From positions 39,871,470-39,935,469 of the forward strand of contig OX393578.1 of assembly GCA_947652605.1 (NCBI GenBank): a stretch of DNA of 64,000 nt, written 5' to 3'. The notes beneath the pieces were generated by a model. That model was not told the DNA's origin, made no database searches, and saw only the letters and a program-made list of their open reading frames with translations. Shown here piece after piece: positions 10,761-21,790 of the stretch. Made by a program: the position numbers and the translations under genes. Every line of letters begins with the position of its first letter. Positions within the stretch are counted from its first letter, which is position 1. The DNA is from Elmis aenea (lineage: Eukaryota; Arthropoda; Insecta; Coleoptera; Elmidae).

Positions 10761-12692
10761 AATTTTGACATAAGTCTACTTTGATAATTTCTAGAAAACT
10801 GTTATTTTCGCTTACAATGCGTAAGGACCCTTTTACTATGCATGCAGTTTGTACAGTAATATTAATATTAATGGTACGAAATGGTCGTAAAAAATTGTTT
10901 ACATCCGTAAAAGATGTAGCTGTTACCTGTTTATACATTTTTGATGTAGGTACAGATTTAGTTGTCATGGATCACATTTCTATATTGTCTTTTAAAAGTA
11001 CTGTAACTCAGAAATAACTTAGCTATTTTGTGGGTGAGCTTTTGTAGTATTACTTATTTATATCACAAAATCAACGACAAGATAATGTTCTTCACTCTCA
11101 TAATTACGAGTGTATTTATTTCTACTAGAAAACTACTTGTAATTAAATTTTAAATAAATATAAATTTTTGTCAATAATTTATCTGTTAGTACTCTAACTT
11201 GCACCATTTTTCTAAAATAAAGCAATAATAATTGTATATAAATCATTCAGTATAATTTAAAAGGGTACATCAGTGCACACAGTCATGTTAAGTCCTTAAA
11301 CTTAAGACAAATTTGCAGGTAGATATTGTGAATACTGGAACAAAAGTTGTTAGATTTAAAAAATGTAGTTCGTACAATGAACAAATTTATTTTAAGCTAT
11401 ACATTAATTATTTGCAAATGTAATGTTTTAGTAATAGCCAGAGCAAACTTACATTAATTTATTTACATTAATCCTTTGCAGTTGTAAAACACCAAATAAG
11501 TTACAGTGGCATATTTCTCGTACAACTGAAAACCTTTAAACAAACATTTTGCTCTCTTCCAATAATGCGCTTTCCAGTTTTTATTGTCCTGCAGAGCCAG
11601 CAGTGATTTATACTAAGTGAGACAAAAGCTAACAACAAATGAAGATCTGTGGCAAGAGATCACTGCAGTCTACGTTGGGCAACACAAATTGTTATACGTG
11701 GCGAAAATCAAACACTTAAAAAAAGTAAAAAGTACGGTCGCTTATCACGTTGTACGTTGCAAATTTATTTATAAACTTTCAGCGACGGTGTTGCGAGACA
11801 GTAGTACATTTTGCAACTATCGTTTGCGTATATAACATAAGAACACGTTGAGTAGATTTTGTAAGAGGTACTTGTTATTCCACCACGCGAATTGGTTGAC
11901 TACTTAACTAATTGGTTTGGCTGCTTTGGGAAGTGCAGTTCATCATGCACCTGCGTTCGATCGTGAGACGCAAGAAACAACGTGAAATGTTTTAAGTTTG
12001 AAGAAGACGGGGTGGTAAAGACTTAGAATACAGGCCCGTATACATTGCAGCGAATAAGCAACTTATTCTGAGACAACAATCAATCTATACAATTTTTGTT
12101 TTAAGCAATAATTTAAAAATGTAAACTTATACATCTATACTTAAAATATTAAGCAACATAATTTTTTGTACCCAATCAATTTTTCTACATTCTTAAACGC
12201 AAACGTACGTATTTTTTTAAGCAGATTATTTATGAAGACTGGTTGTTTTTGATCGATTCAGCTATGTGTCTTTGGTTTATACCTGGGACTAAGAACAGAA
12301 CAAAAATGATAAACGTAATTAACCGAAATTTTTATGAGAACCAAAACAGAAACAAAAACGAAATTTTTATTTTTCGTCGAGATTGAAATCGAAATAATAC
12401 TTTGTTTTACCGGTATTAATCGGTTTTATCACTATTTGATTTACCGTCTGTACTTAGGAGACTCTTCTGAGGCGGTAAAAAATCTCACTTCAAACAAGTG
12501 AACTTTTTTTTTCTTAGGGTATATTACTAGTTATGGGCATGTGTAAATTTTTATTAAACAAATTGAGTTGTGTTTTTACTCCTGACGGCGCGAATTTTAT
12601 TTGATTATAATATGTTTAATATGCTCAACAATTTGATAAATGTAATATGGCGATTGGTCAGTCTAAAATATGCCGTCTATAGGGATCAAACC
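10761..12692. other. AT-rich DNA with a GC-richer patch at 11570-12040
   Basis: No gene can be supported. The patch 11570-12040 is less AT-rich and looks single-copy. It contains GCGTATATAAC near 11826 and a 16-codon frame beginning MHLRSIVRRKKQ near 11944. I cannot decide between regulatory DNA, a non-coding exon and chance. Confidence 0.35.
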
Positions 12693-12702
12693 CCAACATA
12701 TC

Positions 12703-12974
12703 ACCGAGCTCGGTGGCTGGTTGTGATAACAACCTAACTTGTAATCGGGAGGTGGGTTCGATTCCCAGGGCCGACTGTCATTGTAGAGGTTTCAGGTGGT
12801 TTCCTCTATGGTTAAGGCAAATGCTGTGGTAGTACTTCCACCTATCCTTGCCCATCCTTGACTATCCACATCCTCACCCATTATCCTTGTACCTCTAACG
12901 ACTGAACAGGGGATCAACCCCCCTATGGCAGTCTGCCGCGCGAGCGGAACACACACGTGAACCGTCAACGTGAA
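12703..12974 (+). mobile_element. tRNA-derived SINE with 10-bp target duplication
   Basis: The left end has a tRNA-like head with a box-A-like GGTGGCTGGTTG and a box B GGTTCGATTCC at about 12754, the internal promoter of RNA polymerase III. A tRNA-unrelated body follows to about 12974. The target CCAACATATC is present at 12693-12702 and again at 12975-12984. There is no poly(A) tail. The body is GC-rich against the local background. It is not a functional tRNA: the 3' half does not close an acceptor stem and the sequence continues for 200 bp. Confidence 0.85.
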
Positions 12975-12984
12975 CCAACATATC

Positions 12985-13629
12985 GCAGTTTATAATTTAC
13001 TGGGGGCCCAACGATTGCTAAGAAACAAAAACAAAAATGTAAATGGACTTTAAAGCTCATCATAAACATTTTACTTCTATATTCTATCTATCTATAAATT
13101 ACCAAAAGTACAAAATAGCCACAATATCGAACTGGGTTTATTTGCGTATTATTACATATGAGGTATTTACAATCTAAATAAACGATGTTCTTTCGTATTA
13201 ATCTTAATGTAGTTACAACCGATATTAACCATTCTGGTTCACGAAAACGAAAATTATTTTTTTTTGAGTGGGAAACGAAATTTTTCGTTTTTGTTCTAAT
13301 CAGAAACGAACTACATATTTTTCGTTTGCAATTCCTAGTTTATGAAAAACAACCATTACAAAACACCTACATAAAAAAAGGGTGTCAACAAACTAAATAA
13401 AACTTTGCCCTAAAATAGTTCCTCTCTACCAATTATTTACGAAATACTTGGATTCATAGGAAAAGAATCGTCCTTTAAGGAACAAAGAAACATTAAATGA
13501 TAATAAGGTAAAGAGCTTTTGGCTAATATAAATTACAATATATTTTATCGTGGGTTTTTCAACTTCAAACGTGTTTATTAATCTCAAGTTAGTATTATCT
13601 TGTTGTCATTTGCAAAATGGTCTATCATA
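12985..13629. other. AT-rich DNA with AACGAAA purine runs
   Basis: Repeated AAACGAAATTTTT-type runs near 13245-13335 echo similar runs at 12310-12390 on the other side of the SINE. The SINE may therefore sit inside an older element, but no clean ends were found. Confidence 0.35.
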
Positions 13630-14640
13630 TTAGGTATACGTGATGTGAAATGTTAGGATATAGTCTCTAATCGTACCTACTGCACAAAATTTGTATATAA
13701 AATTCAAAAACGGCAATACCAGTCTTCAAAAGCAATCTCGTTCTGGGCGGCCCTCTATGGTAAGCCTGGAGGCCCTACTGCAAGCCGTTGAGAGATCACC
13801 AGCCACAACTAATAAAAATTTATCGCACGAACTTGGGCATTCGCGATGGACCATAGCTAGGTAATTCCAAAAAACGCTGTAGAGAAATGCCCTATGATTT
13901 GTCAACGGAACAAGCAGAACGTCGGGTCAGTGCATGAAGACAACTACTCAGCAACCTCCAAGACCATCGGTTCTTTCGCCAGATTGTGACCTGCGACGAA
14001 AAGTGAATCTACCTTCGTAATTCCAGTAGATCAAACCAGTGGTTAAGTAGGGGCCAACGTGGAGAACCTGTGGTAAAGCACCGAAGATTGAAACCAAGGT
14101 TATGTTTTGCGTCTGGTGTAATTACAAAGGTGTGGTTTACTTTGAGTTGGTTCCTGATGGTCGAGCGATCACCGCGGAACTATTGCGAGCAGCTTGATTG
14201 AGTGTACGCAGCCTTAAAACAAAAATACCCTGCTTTGGTCAACCGATGACGAGTGCTTTTACAGGAAACCAACGCTAGACCACATACGGCCCAAATGACC
14301 CTCCGGAAACTGGAGGACCTTGATGGAATAGAAGTGCTCCACGCCCTGCATACTGTCCCGACCTAGCACCATCGGATTACCACATGTTCCGGTCAATGGC
14401 TCATTTCCTGACTGGGCGGGACTTTGCTAATGTTCAGGAAGTAAAAGAAGGGTCTCGCGAGTTCTTCGACTCCAAGTCCCAATAATGGCACCGGTGGGGA
14501 ATTGAAAGCCTGGCGAAAAAATGGATTAAGACCATTTAATATAATGGACTATATTTTAATTTTTCATTTAATTTAGTTTCTTACAAATATTAAAATTAAA
14601 TATCATATTAAAAAACAAAAATACTTTTGCTCCTACCTAA
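13630..14640 (+). pseudogene. Decayed mariner transposon and transposase
   Basis: Mariner (DD34D class) transposases cut and paste DNA at TA sites. In several frames the plus strand shows VTCDEK, a stop in place of Trp, then IYLR around the first catalytic Asp (about 13986). LQETNARPHT follows around 14260, where the usual Asp of the family motif is lost. Then PDLAPSDYH comes around the third Asp (about 14360). Reading ends KKWIKTI and a stop at 14537. There are many frameshifts and stops. The outer ends TTAGGTA (13630) and TACCTAA (14640), each next to TA, fit mariner termini, but the left terminal repeat is badly eroded. The element is inactive. Confidence 0.8.
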
Positions 14641-15837
14641 TAACTTTTATCGTAGCTGTGGAAATCAAATATATAATGGTGCAAGTCACAAAAACACTAA
14701 ATGTGTTGTTATAAATTCATATCAATTGCACAGTTACAATCTATATCATTAATGTGCATTATACTACAAAAAAATATAATTCAGCTGTTGAATTAATATT
14801 TTTATGGTAAACCCTAAAAGATTTTATGACAATGCAATTTGGTCTTTGATACAAATGAGAAGTTAAGTTCTATCTTAAATTAATATTCTTTATACTTAGT
14901 CTAAGGTTTGCCCAACAGTAGTCCTTGGTTAGCCAATATATAAAAGTACACAAATTATTAACGTGCACTTATTTTCTGAGATTGAAAATTACTTAAACGT
15001 TAAAAACATGGATTTTAATGACCTAAGCAATGTAGATTGGGAAATATTTTTTACAACAATAAATGAGTAAAGTGACCTCCATTATCATTCTAGACATAAT
15101 CAAACATAAAATGTAGATGACGACGGAAAGTGAAATTTAATAGTGGCTACTCCAACGGCAATTTTGTTCACTAAGAGATACTTACTGATTTGTTTTAATA
15201 TTAATTCACCAACTTTATTTATAATACAATATTAAATATGTATACAACAACATATAAACATGTTTATACACTACAAAAAAAAAGTTATAATAATTGTTAG
15301 TAATCTATTTATATTTTAATTCTTATAATAAATGACACATAATTAGATGAAACTGTTTTCATCTGGGTATCGCTATCGGGCGGTGATTCGCTGGATTTCA
15401 TTATCAAAGAACCACTGATTATATCGACAGCTTAAGCCTATTTACATTCGAGGTTGGTTTCATTCTTTCAGTACAGACTGATGTGAGGCACGTTTTAAAC
15501 GCAGTTCGTGCCAATTCTAATACAATTAGGTTGATTAGAATGGCTGGCGAGCACTCCATGTGTATGCAAATGAAATATACCGATTAAAAAACAAGGGTGT
15601 TTCGAAACGATGCTTTTAATTTATTAATGCGCTTACGGAGTTGACTGACCACGCACTTCAAAGAATAAGGGTAGGAGAGTTTTGAATATTATTCTTCCCA
15701 CTACGTTACTGTACAATTTAATCAACTTGTTCAAATAACATGGAGATAAAATTTTAAATAACAAATTATTGTCAAATTGTGATACGCTTATATGAAAATG
15801 GCTGTAAGTAATTAATTTCTGTAATTCATCACTTTAT
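14641..15837. other. AT-rich DNA; one TATA box with a 20-codon frame
   Basis: TATATAAAAG at 14937 precedes ATG at 15008, which opens MDFNDLSNVDWEIFFTTINE and a stop at 15068. The peptide is acidic and unmatched. Positions 15470-15620 hold an octamer-like ATGCAAAT (about 15566) in less AT-rich DNA. No gene can be claimed. Confidence 0.3.
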
Positions 15838-17658
15838 ATGAGTGTTATGGCAGAAGTTGATATGTCCAAAATTTTCATTTTTTAGTTTTCAGTTGAAATG
15901 TCTTCTTAAAAGGGGTTTTCATAAGTTGGCACAATTCGATAAGTCAAAATTTTACAGACGAGAGGGCTATGGGCAGTGGCAAATATTGATATGTCTTAAT
16001 CTGTAAAAAGGGAGGTGGGCAAAACATGATTTGGTATATCACTTATTTGGTATTGGTTATGTCTACATACAGGGTGCTTTTCGTAATGGCCAAACTTAAG
16101 GAGCATGTTCCTTGAGTCAATTTAAGCAAAAAATGTTATATAAACCATAGTCCAAAACTCGATGGTTACAGACCTTTAAAGTTTATTAAAAAAAAAAATT
16201 TAGCATAAAAAAGTATGATATACCGCTTTTATCTTCTAAAATATTTTCTGCGCCTTATGGTGTACTCGATTTTGTTTTGTTTTTTACGGTTTATTTGCTA
16301 TGGCAACCAACCTAGTTATTTTAAATAGAACACCCTGTATACTATTACATTTTTGGATTCGTCTTTAAATGTAATTTATAAAATGTGAATAGGCCATATA
16401 GGCCCAAAATTAACCGTTTTCGAGTAATTAATTTTTTTCCCGAAAACTTTGAGCGATTTTGCAACAAACATACCCTGTATTATATTTCAAAATTTTGAAT
16501 AATACAAATCGTGTACACAGTTATAGAAAGCATAACTTCCAAACAAATTTCTGTTGTCACCACACATTTCTTAAATATTGAAAATTTTTGAAAGAACTGC
16601 ATGTCTCAAAATTTTTGAGAAAAAAATTAATTACTCAAAAACAGTCAATTTTAGGCCTATATGACCTTTCACATTTTATAAAGTATATTTAAAGAGCAAT
16701 CCAAAAATGTAATAATATGCAGGATGTTCTATTTAAAATAAGTAGCTTGGTTGCCATAGCAAATAAACCGTAAAAAACAAAACAAAATCGAGTACACCAT
16801 AAGGTGCAGAAAAGATAGCCATGCATATTTTATATAAAACATTTTATTGTTAAATCAATATTTTAGAAGATAAAAGCGGTATTTCATACTTTTTTATGTT
16901 AAACTTTGCCTTTTTTTATAAACTTTAAAGTTCTATAATTCGATAACCATCGGGTTTTGGACTATGTGTTCTTTATATCACCTTTTTTGCTTAAATTGAC
17001 TTAAGGAACATGCTTCTTAAGTTTGGCCGTTACGTCATGCAACACCTGTTAATATGATTGTACATAATGCTAAGTTTGCTTATTCCGTAAATGCAAATTT
17101 TTAATAAAACCCAGCGATTTATATATTTTTTGATATTCTATGGGTAAAAATTGGCAGTTTTTTTTTAAACACTGTGGGTGGCTCATTTTGCCTCAGTAGG
17201 GGGCTAAATTTAAAGTAGAGCATCAAATATGCACTTTATTATCATGTGGCTTAATCCATGGGGTGTCATGAGCCACACCTTGAACTTTAAAAAATCCAAG
17301 TTTTTATGAGTTCTGAGCTTTTGTCAAACTATAGGGCATGTAGTTTGTATCATTTCCTCCAATTTTCAAACACAGAACCGTTCAAGTTTTATAATTACAG
17401 GAAAAAACGTGGAAAAATGGCTTAAGTCACCCGCGCGACGGTATTATGTAGGTGTCATCCTCGTCCCCCCACCCCCAGATTAAAGATTATTTTGATTGAA
17501 AACAGGTAGATGTCAAAGTATGAATATAACCATTTATTAAACTTACTTGTGATTATATACTCACATTTAGTGATTTTATAATAACGACTGAAAGTTATTT
17601 CTTTGATTTCTCAAAAACATGAAAAAGTGACAGATCAACTTCTGCCATACCGCCACAG
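15838..17658. mobile_element. Outer element with TATGGCAGAAGTTGA ends
   Basis: The right end, CTTCTGCCATACCGCCACAG at about 17639, is the complement of the left GTTATGGCAGAAGTTG at about 15845. TATAT flanks both sides. The element is interrupted by the fold-back at 16069-17049. The right half has a C-rich run (CCCCCCACCCCC, about 17465). No coding region. Confidence 0.55.
16069..17049. mobile_element. ACAGGGTG fold-back nested in 15838-17658
   Basis: It begins ACAGGGTGCTTTTCGTAATG and ends CATGCAACACCTGT. Arms of about 430-470 bp are inverted copies, for example TTGGTTGCCATAGCAAATAA at about 16748 against TTATTTGCTATGGCAACCAA at about 16291. Internal CCCTGTAT copies occur at about 16333 and 16476. 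It has no transposase. Confidence 0.8.
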
Positions 17659-18096
17659 TATATCTTTCAAATATTCAAGTGCGCTTCAGATGACTAAGAT
17701 TGCGATATTGTTAGTACCAAATCGTCATAACATACGTTTGCAGGGCATTAAGCACTTGCACTGTTAAAGGATGTGGGATACACAAAGTGTATTGTTCTAT
17801 ATCTAAAAAATGTAATAAAGTCCAAGTCCAAAGACCGCCAAATTGGTTCCCAATTGCTGTTTTTTTAAATCTAAACAAACACACATTGCCTTTAACAATA
17901 AATTCGATTATGCCACTATTATTTAAACCTCCAGAAAATGCTAGACATTGTTTTTGATAAACTTATCCAGTGTACTGAACTCAAAATGAATCCTTAACTT
18001 AACAACTTGTTCCAATTTATGACTAATAAAAATTATACAAATAAATTAATAAAATTATGTTGTGATCAAACAATAATAATAATTAGTATCGTACGG
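17659..18096. other. AT-rich stretch, nothing recognised
   Basis: No element ends or splice pairs seen. Confidence 0.5.
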
Positions 18097-18459
18097 CAGT
18101 GCTTCTCAACCTTTTAATTTTGCGCTCCCCTTTTCTCTATAAAATTTTATTACGCCCCCCTTTCCATATCAATTTTTATTGCCAAAACACTCTATTCGTT
18201 TTTATTTCTTAACCGTCTTTGGACTGGGTGTATTATTTTAAAAATGTGTACTTTTATGAGTACATTTTTGTTTTAATGTAAACTTAAAAACACATTAAAA
18301 TCCAGAACACTACTTATTGGGCTCACTTAGAACCTATCGCATGTGTGACTGCTGTCATTTTCAGTATGGAATTTAGGTTATTGTGTTTTTGCTGTTTTAA
18401 TAAATAATTTTGCTTTCGATACCCGATTTTCTTGGCACCCCACAGATTGAGAATCACTT
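18097..18459. mobile_element. hAT MITE with CAGTG ends
   Basis: It starts CAGTGCTTCTCAACCTTT and ends GATTGAGAATCACTT, with a C-rich subterminal block (GCGCTCCCC and GCACCCCAC). This layout is typical of hAT elements of the Charlie type. The 8-bp flanks TCGTACGG (18089) and TCGCACGA (18460) agree at 6 of 8 bases, as expected for an old target duplication. Confidence 0.6.
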
Positions 18460-18662
18460 TCGCACGAAACTGCGGGTTGCGCAACAACTGCAATTACGTA
18501 ATACTGATATTAAAAACCGTTCGCCTTATTAAAATTGCCTCTACTGTTAACTGTGACGTTTTTCTTCGTTGTTATAAGGTGGATTTTTTTTGCAATGAAC
18601 GGATTTTCTTTTACTCTTTTTTACCAATACAATCTGTTGGTTTTTTCTGTCCTGCTCCTGCT

Positions 18663-18791
18663 TCATAAGTATTTCTGGAGATTTTCTTCTGTCCCATTTA
18701 ATGTACATACTATAACCAACTTAGTTGTGCCTCTTGGTAGTTTCAGTGAGTCATACATTGATTGCCTTGAAGCTTTCTTGGTTTGTTCCAT
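18663..18791 (-). pseudogene. 42-codon minus-strand remnant of unknown family
   Basis: From the ATG at 18791 the frame reads MEQTKKASRQSMYDSLKLPR and then GTTKLVIVCTLNGTEENLQK before a stop at 18663. It is hydrophilic with protein-like codon use. Downstream frames continue with similar composition to about 18540 (HLITTKKNVTVNSRGNF). This suggests a broken transposon or gene fragment. I do not recognise the family. The 99-codon hydrophobic plus-strand frame over the same bases is its antisense. Confidence 0.3.
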
Positions 18792-19129
18792 TTTTCAAGG
18801 TTTACCTACGTGTTTTCTCTTTAATTATTATTAGAAACTTAATTTCCGATAATTCGCCACTAATTACATCAATATTTAGGTGCTTGCTTGTGTTTTAATA
18901 CATAAAAAATTATGATTATTAGGTACATTATTCCAATAAAAAACTTTTTAAATTTATGATCGAATAAGCAAATTAAGTTTGCTTTATTATTTTTTTCAAA
19001 TATCACAGATATTATTAGGTAGTAGGGGTGGACTAACTACTTTATTGTCGCGATCGACTTTTTTTTAATCAAACGAACTCCGAGGAATAACTATTTTAAG
19101 AGAGGTTTCGTTTTTCGTATTTTTCTCCA

Positions 19130-19310
19130 AGATTTTAAAAACTCTGCACCGTGTTACACGCAAAGGATGCTCGCAACAGAAACTGAAGAGGTTTCAAATT
19201 TTTCCCGCATGGTTCTTTCGCCAACGGCACACAAAAATTACCATTTTTAAGCAAAATTCTCGAGTGTCCGTAAGGTATACTAAAAACTCAAGAAAGCGCA
19301 TCATTTACAC
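19130..19310. repeat. Diverged direct repeat, copy 1
   Basis: AAAAATTACCATTTTTAAGC, then TATACTAAAAAC, and upstream a TTACACGCAAAGGATGC-like block recur in the same order at 20350-20540. The rest is too diverged to assign a class. Confidence 0.6.
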
Positions 19311-19714
19311 ATCACCAGATTTGGCCATCTTGTGGCTACATTTTAAAGCCAAAAAAAAAAATTTCGAGTAAAAAATAACAAAGTTATTGTTTTTTTTACC
19401 TGACGTGTATTTCGTTTTCGAGCCAACTTCGAAGAAATCCCGTTTTTCTACTCATGTATATGAAAGTTGTCATTTTCTCACTGCCAACCCTCCATGAAAG
19501 TTTTACTTTCATCTCTAGTGGCGAAAATAATGTCAATGTCAATTTCAAAATCAAATTGTAAAATTTTTTTTTTCTTTAGCTTTAACCCATAATAAACTAA
19601 AATTGCTAATATTCTTATCAAATAATTTCATTTTAATGTAGCACTTTATATAAAAGCCTAAGAATGGTACAAAAATTTATGTTAAATATATTTTGTTTGC
19701 AGGTTATAATTTTA

Positions 19715-20057
19715 TTTTTGTGCGATCGTACTAGAAACAGCTGTTTGACGGACGCGTTAGCAACCATAAAGTACTGCATTACCGGCCCCATCCTTAGCAA
19801 CGGCCGTAAAAGTTACTTTTCAGGCCGTTACCCTTAGCAACGGCCGAAAAAGTAACTTTTACGGCCGTTGCTAAGGAGAGGGCCTGTAATGCAGTACATA
19901 CGCCGTCATCTGTCAGTGACAGAATGTCAGGTAGTTTCTAACCTAAAATTTTGAAAATTACTAAAAATTTTAATTGTTTTTAATTCGATCGCACAAAAAA
20001 TGTAATATGCACCTCGGCCAAAACGTACTTTTTGGCCTTGATTCATAAATAACTATT
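19715..20057. mobile_element. GGCC-rich hairpin element, copy 1
   Basis: It starts TTTTTGTGCGATCG and carries the inverted CGATCGCACAAAAAA at about 19986, followed by CGGCCAAAACGTACTTTTT to about 20057. At 19771-19897 a strong hairpin is formed by GTACTGCATTACCGGCC and GGCCTGTAATGCAGTAC, with CCTTAGCAACGGCCGTAAAA and its complement inside. A second copy (27181-27573) is nearly identical across the hairpin, so the family moved fairly recently. Confidence 0.8.
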
Positions 20058-20226
20058 ATGTCAATGTCAGTGTGGTGGTGTCGCTATGAAAATGAAATGA
20101 TTAATTAAAACTTTATACATAATGATTGTCATTTATTTCGTATACATTAATTTTCGTTCTATAATATAATTTTAATTACGTAAAAAATATAGCATTTACG
20201 ACTCGAAATGAAATCTTTTTTTTTTC

Positions 20227-20265
20227 GTGAGATTTGTTCAGGAGCGGCTCGTGAACAAATCTCAC
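20227..20265. repeat. Stem-loop with perfect 14-bp stem
   Basis: GTGAGATTTGTTCA and TGAACAAATCTCAC flank the loop GGAGCGGCTCG. The CAGGAGCGGCTCGTGA core resembles hAT terminal sequence (compare 31873), so this may be a fused pair of element ends. Confidence 0.6.
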
Positions 20266-20349
20266 CTCATGGAAAAAACTGGACCATCACTGGTTGTAAA
20301 ATATAGAGTACTATTTTACAGAGATCTTGTTCGCGGTTTTTTCCGAAAT

Positions 20350-20540
20350 CACTAGACCTTTTTTCAAAAACCTTGCACTGTTTACTCGCAAAGAATGCGC
20401 GCATGGGTAAATTAGTAAGTTTCGATTTTATCTTAAACGGTTTTATCACTATCACGATCGCAAAAATTACCATTTTTAAGCAATTTTCGAGCGGCCGTTA
20501 AGCATACTAAAAACAAAAGCAAATCATCATCTCTTTGTTG
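20350..20540. repeat. Diverged direct repeat, copy 2
   Basis: Same order of motifs as 19130-19310 (CGCAAAGAATGC, then AAAAATTACCATTTTTAAGC, then ATACTAAAAAC). Confidence 0.6.
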
Positions 20541-20759
20541 TTCTCATTTAACAAATTTCGAAATCGTTGCAGTGAACCACTAAAAATTGCTTCGCGATCG
20601 ACCTGTTGGCCATAATTGATATACCTACAGTGTTTCGTTTTACATATTTTTGCCAAGATCAGTACAAAATAATACGTAAAAAATTAGTAAATTGCAATTA
20701 TAATAATCTGATAATTGTTTACCGTTTGGCGAAATATTAAACACTGTTAACTTATCAAA

Positions 20760-21530
20760 TTCATTGCATTAGTTTATTTAAAACGTTCTACGACAAAGAC
20801 GCTTTGAGGTAAGTTGAGATAATTGCAAACTGAGAGTTAATTGTGTCTTGTAATTGCATCGAGCAATTAACTCAAGGGTTAGGCGCGAAGATTGGATCGT
20901 TCTGATTGCAAACAGCTTGTTCGGGTCGTCGCACCCCTTTACTATAGTTTGAGCGCACTTCTCGACCATCCAACAACTCTTTAGCGGGTTTACATAGGTT
21001 TATCTGAATCGGTATCGCTCGCATAGTGAAACGGCCACCTGTGATATCCATCATTTCGATTGACGGCCGAGCCCAGTGTTTGTACACCGTTACCATTGCA
21101 CTCGATATTGTCAAATATTGTACCACTCCGCATATTAAATTTACTCGAATGACGCAAACTAACGCAAACACGCCACATAAAATATTAAGTATCGCGTCGC
21201 TTATCAATTTTAAGATAAAAATCGTGAATTGGGGAAGTTCTTAGATCAGGCGCGCAAGAGAATCGGATGTTGAAGAGGTTAACAGTCGCTTCTCTTACGT
21301 GTTTGGGGTTATTTGAGGAGTAATTTTTCAGTTATAAATAATGTCAGAAGAACGACACACGTATTGTAGGACCCTGCGGCGTAGCAGATTAGTGCCCCTA
21401 CAACTAAAAGCACTTTTCGTCTTCTCCTTTTGCCTTAGACGGATATCTATGAGCGACGCATAAAAAATGACAAGTAAATCTGACACAATTTTAATGTCGA
21501 AGTAAAAGAAAGCGAAAAAACTCATTTATT
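20760..21530. promoter_or_regulatory. GC-richer single-copy island, possible promoter or exon
   Basis: This stretch is clearly less AT-rich and shows no element ends or repeat copies. It has open frames on both strands: a 111-codon minus-strand frame at 20872-21207 with a hydrophobic first third, and a 72-codon plus-strand frame. A 40-codon plus-strand frame starts at 21341. Overlapping open frames on opposite strands cannot all be real. The most economical reading is conserved regulatory DNA or a 5' region of a gene. Confidence 0.35.
21341..21463 (+). CDS. Possible 40-codon small ORF
   Basis: ATG at 21341 follows TTATAAATA by no spacer and opens MSEERHTYCRTLRRSRLVPL. It continues through FVFSFCLRRISMSDA to a stop at 21461-21463. 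The first half is basic and the middle hydrophobic. No domain is recognised and no splice evidence supports it. A minus-strand frame overlaps it. Chance is likely. Confidence 0.15.
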   Translation: MSEERHTYCRTLRRSRLVPLQLKALFVFSFCLRRISMSDA

Positions 21531-21790
21531 CTGATTTATTTTATAGAAATCTCTATAGGTATGGTTGAAAAAATATAATAATACGCTGGCCCATTTAAAA
21601 TATCCTGGCCGTAGATGGATATTATGTGTTTTATTAATGGCTATGTCACAATTGATTAGATTTTAATGGTTTTGGTGGCTCCGAAAACTATATTTTTCAA
21701 TAGTTGCACTATTTAAATTGCAATTAAGCTTCACAACAAACAATATTGTTTTATCGAGGTAAACAGTTTTAACAGTTATGTGATCGCCAT

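Noticed and set aside
12703..12780. tRNA gene
   Set aside because: A and B boxes are present, but there is no acceptor-stem closure and the sequence continues as a SINE with target duplications.
18535..18834. 99-codon membrane-like plus-strand frame
   Set aside because: Antisense to a hydrophilic minus-strand fragment; hydrophobicity is a side effect of the T-rich strand.
20872..21207. 111-codon minus-strand protein gene
   Set aside because: Overlapping frames on the opposite strand are equally open, and no domain or splice site is recognised; kept only as part of the GC-richer island.
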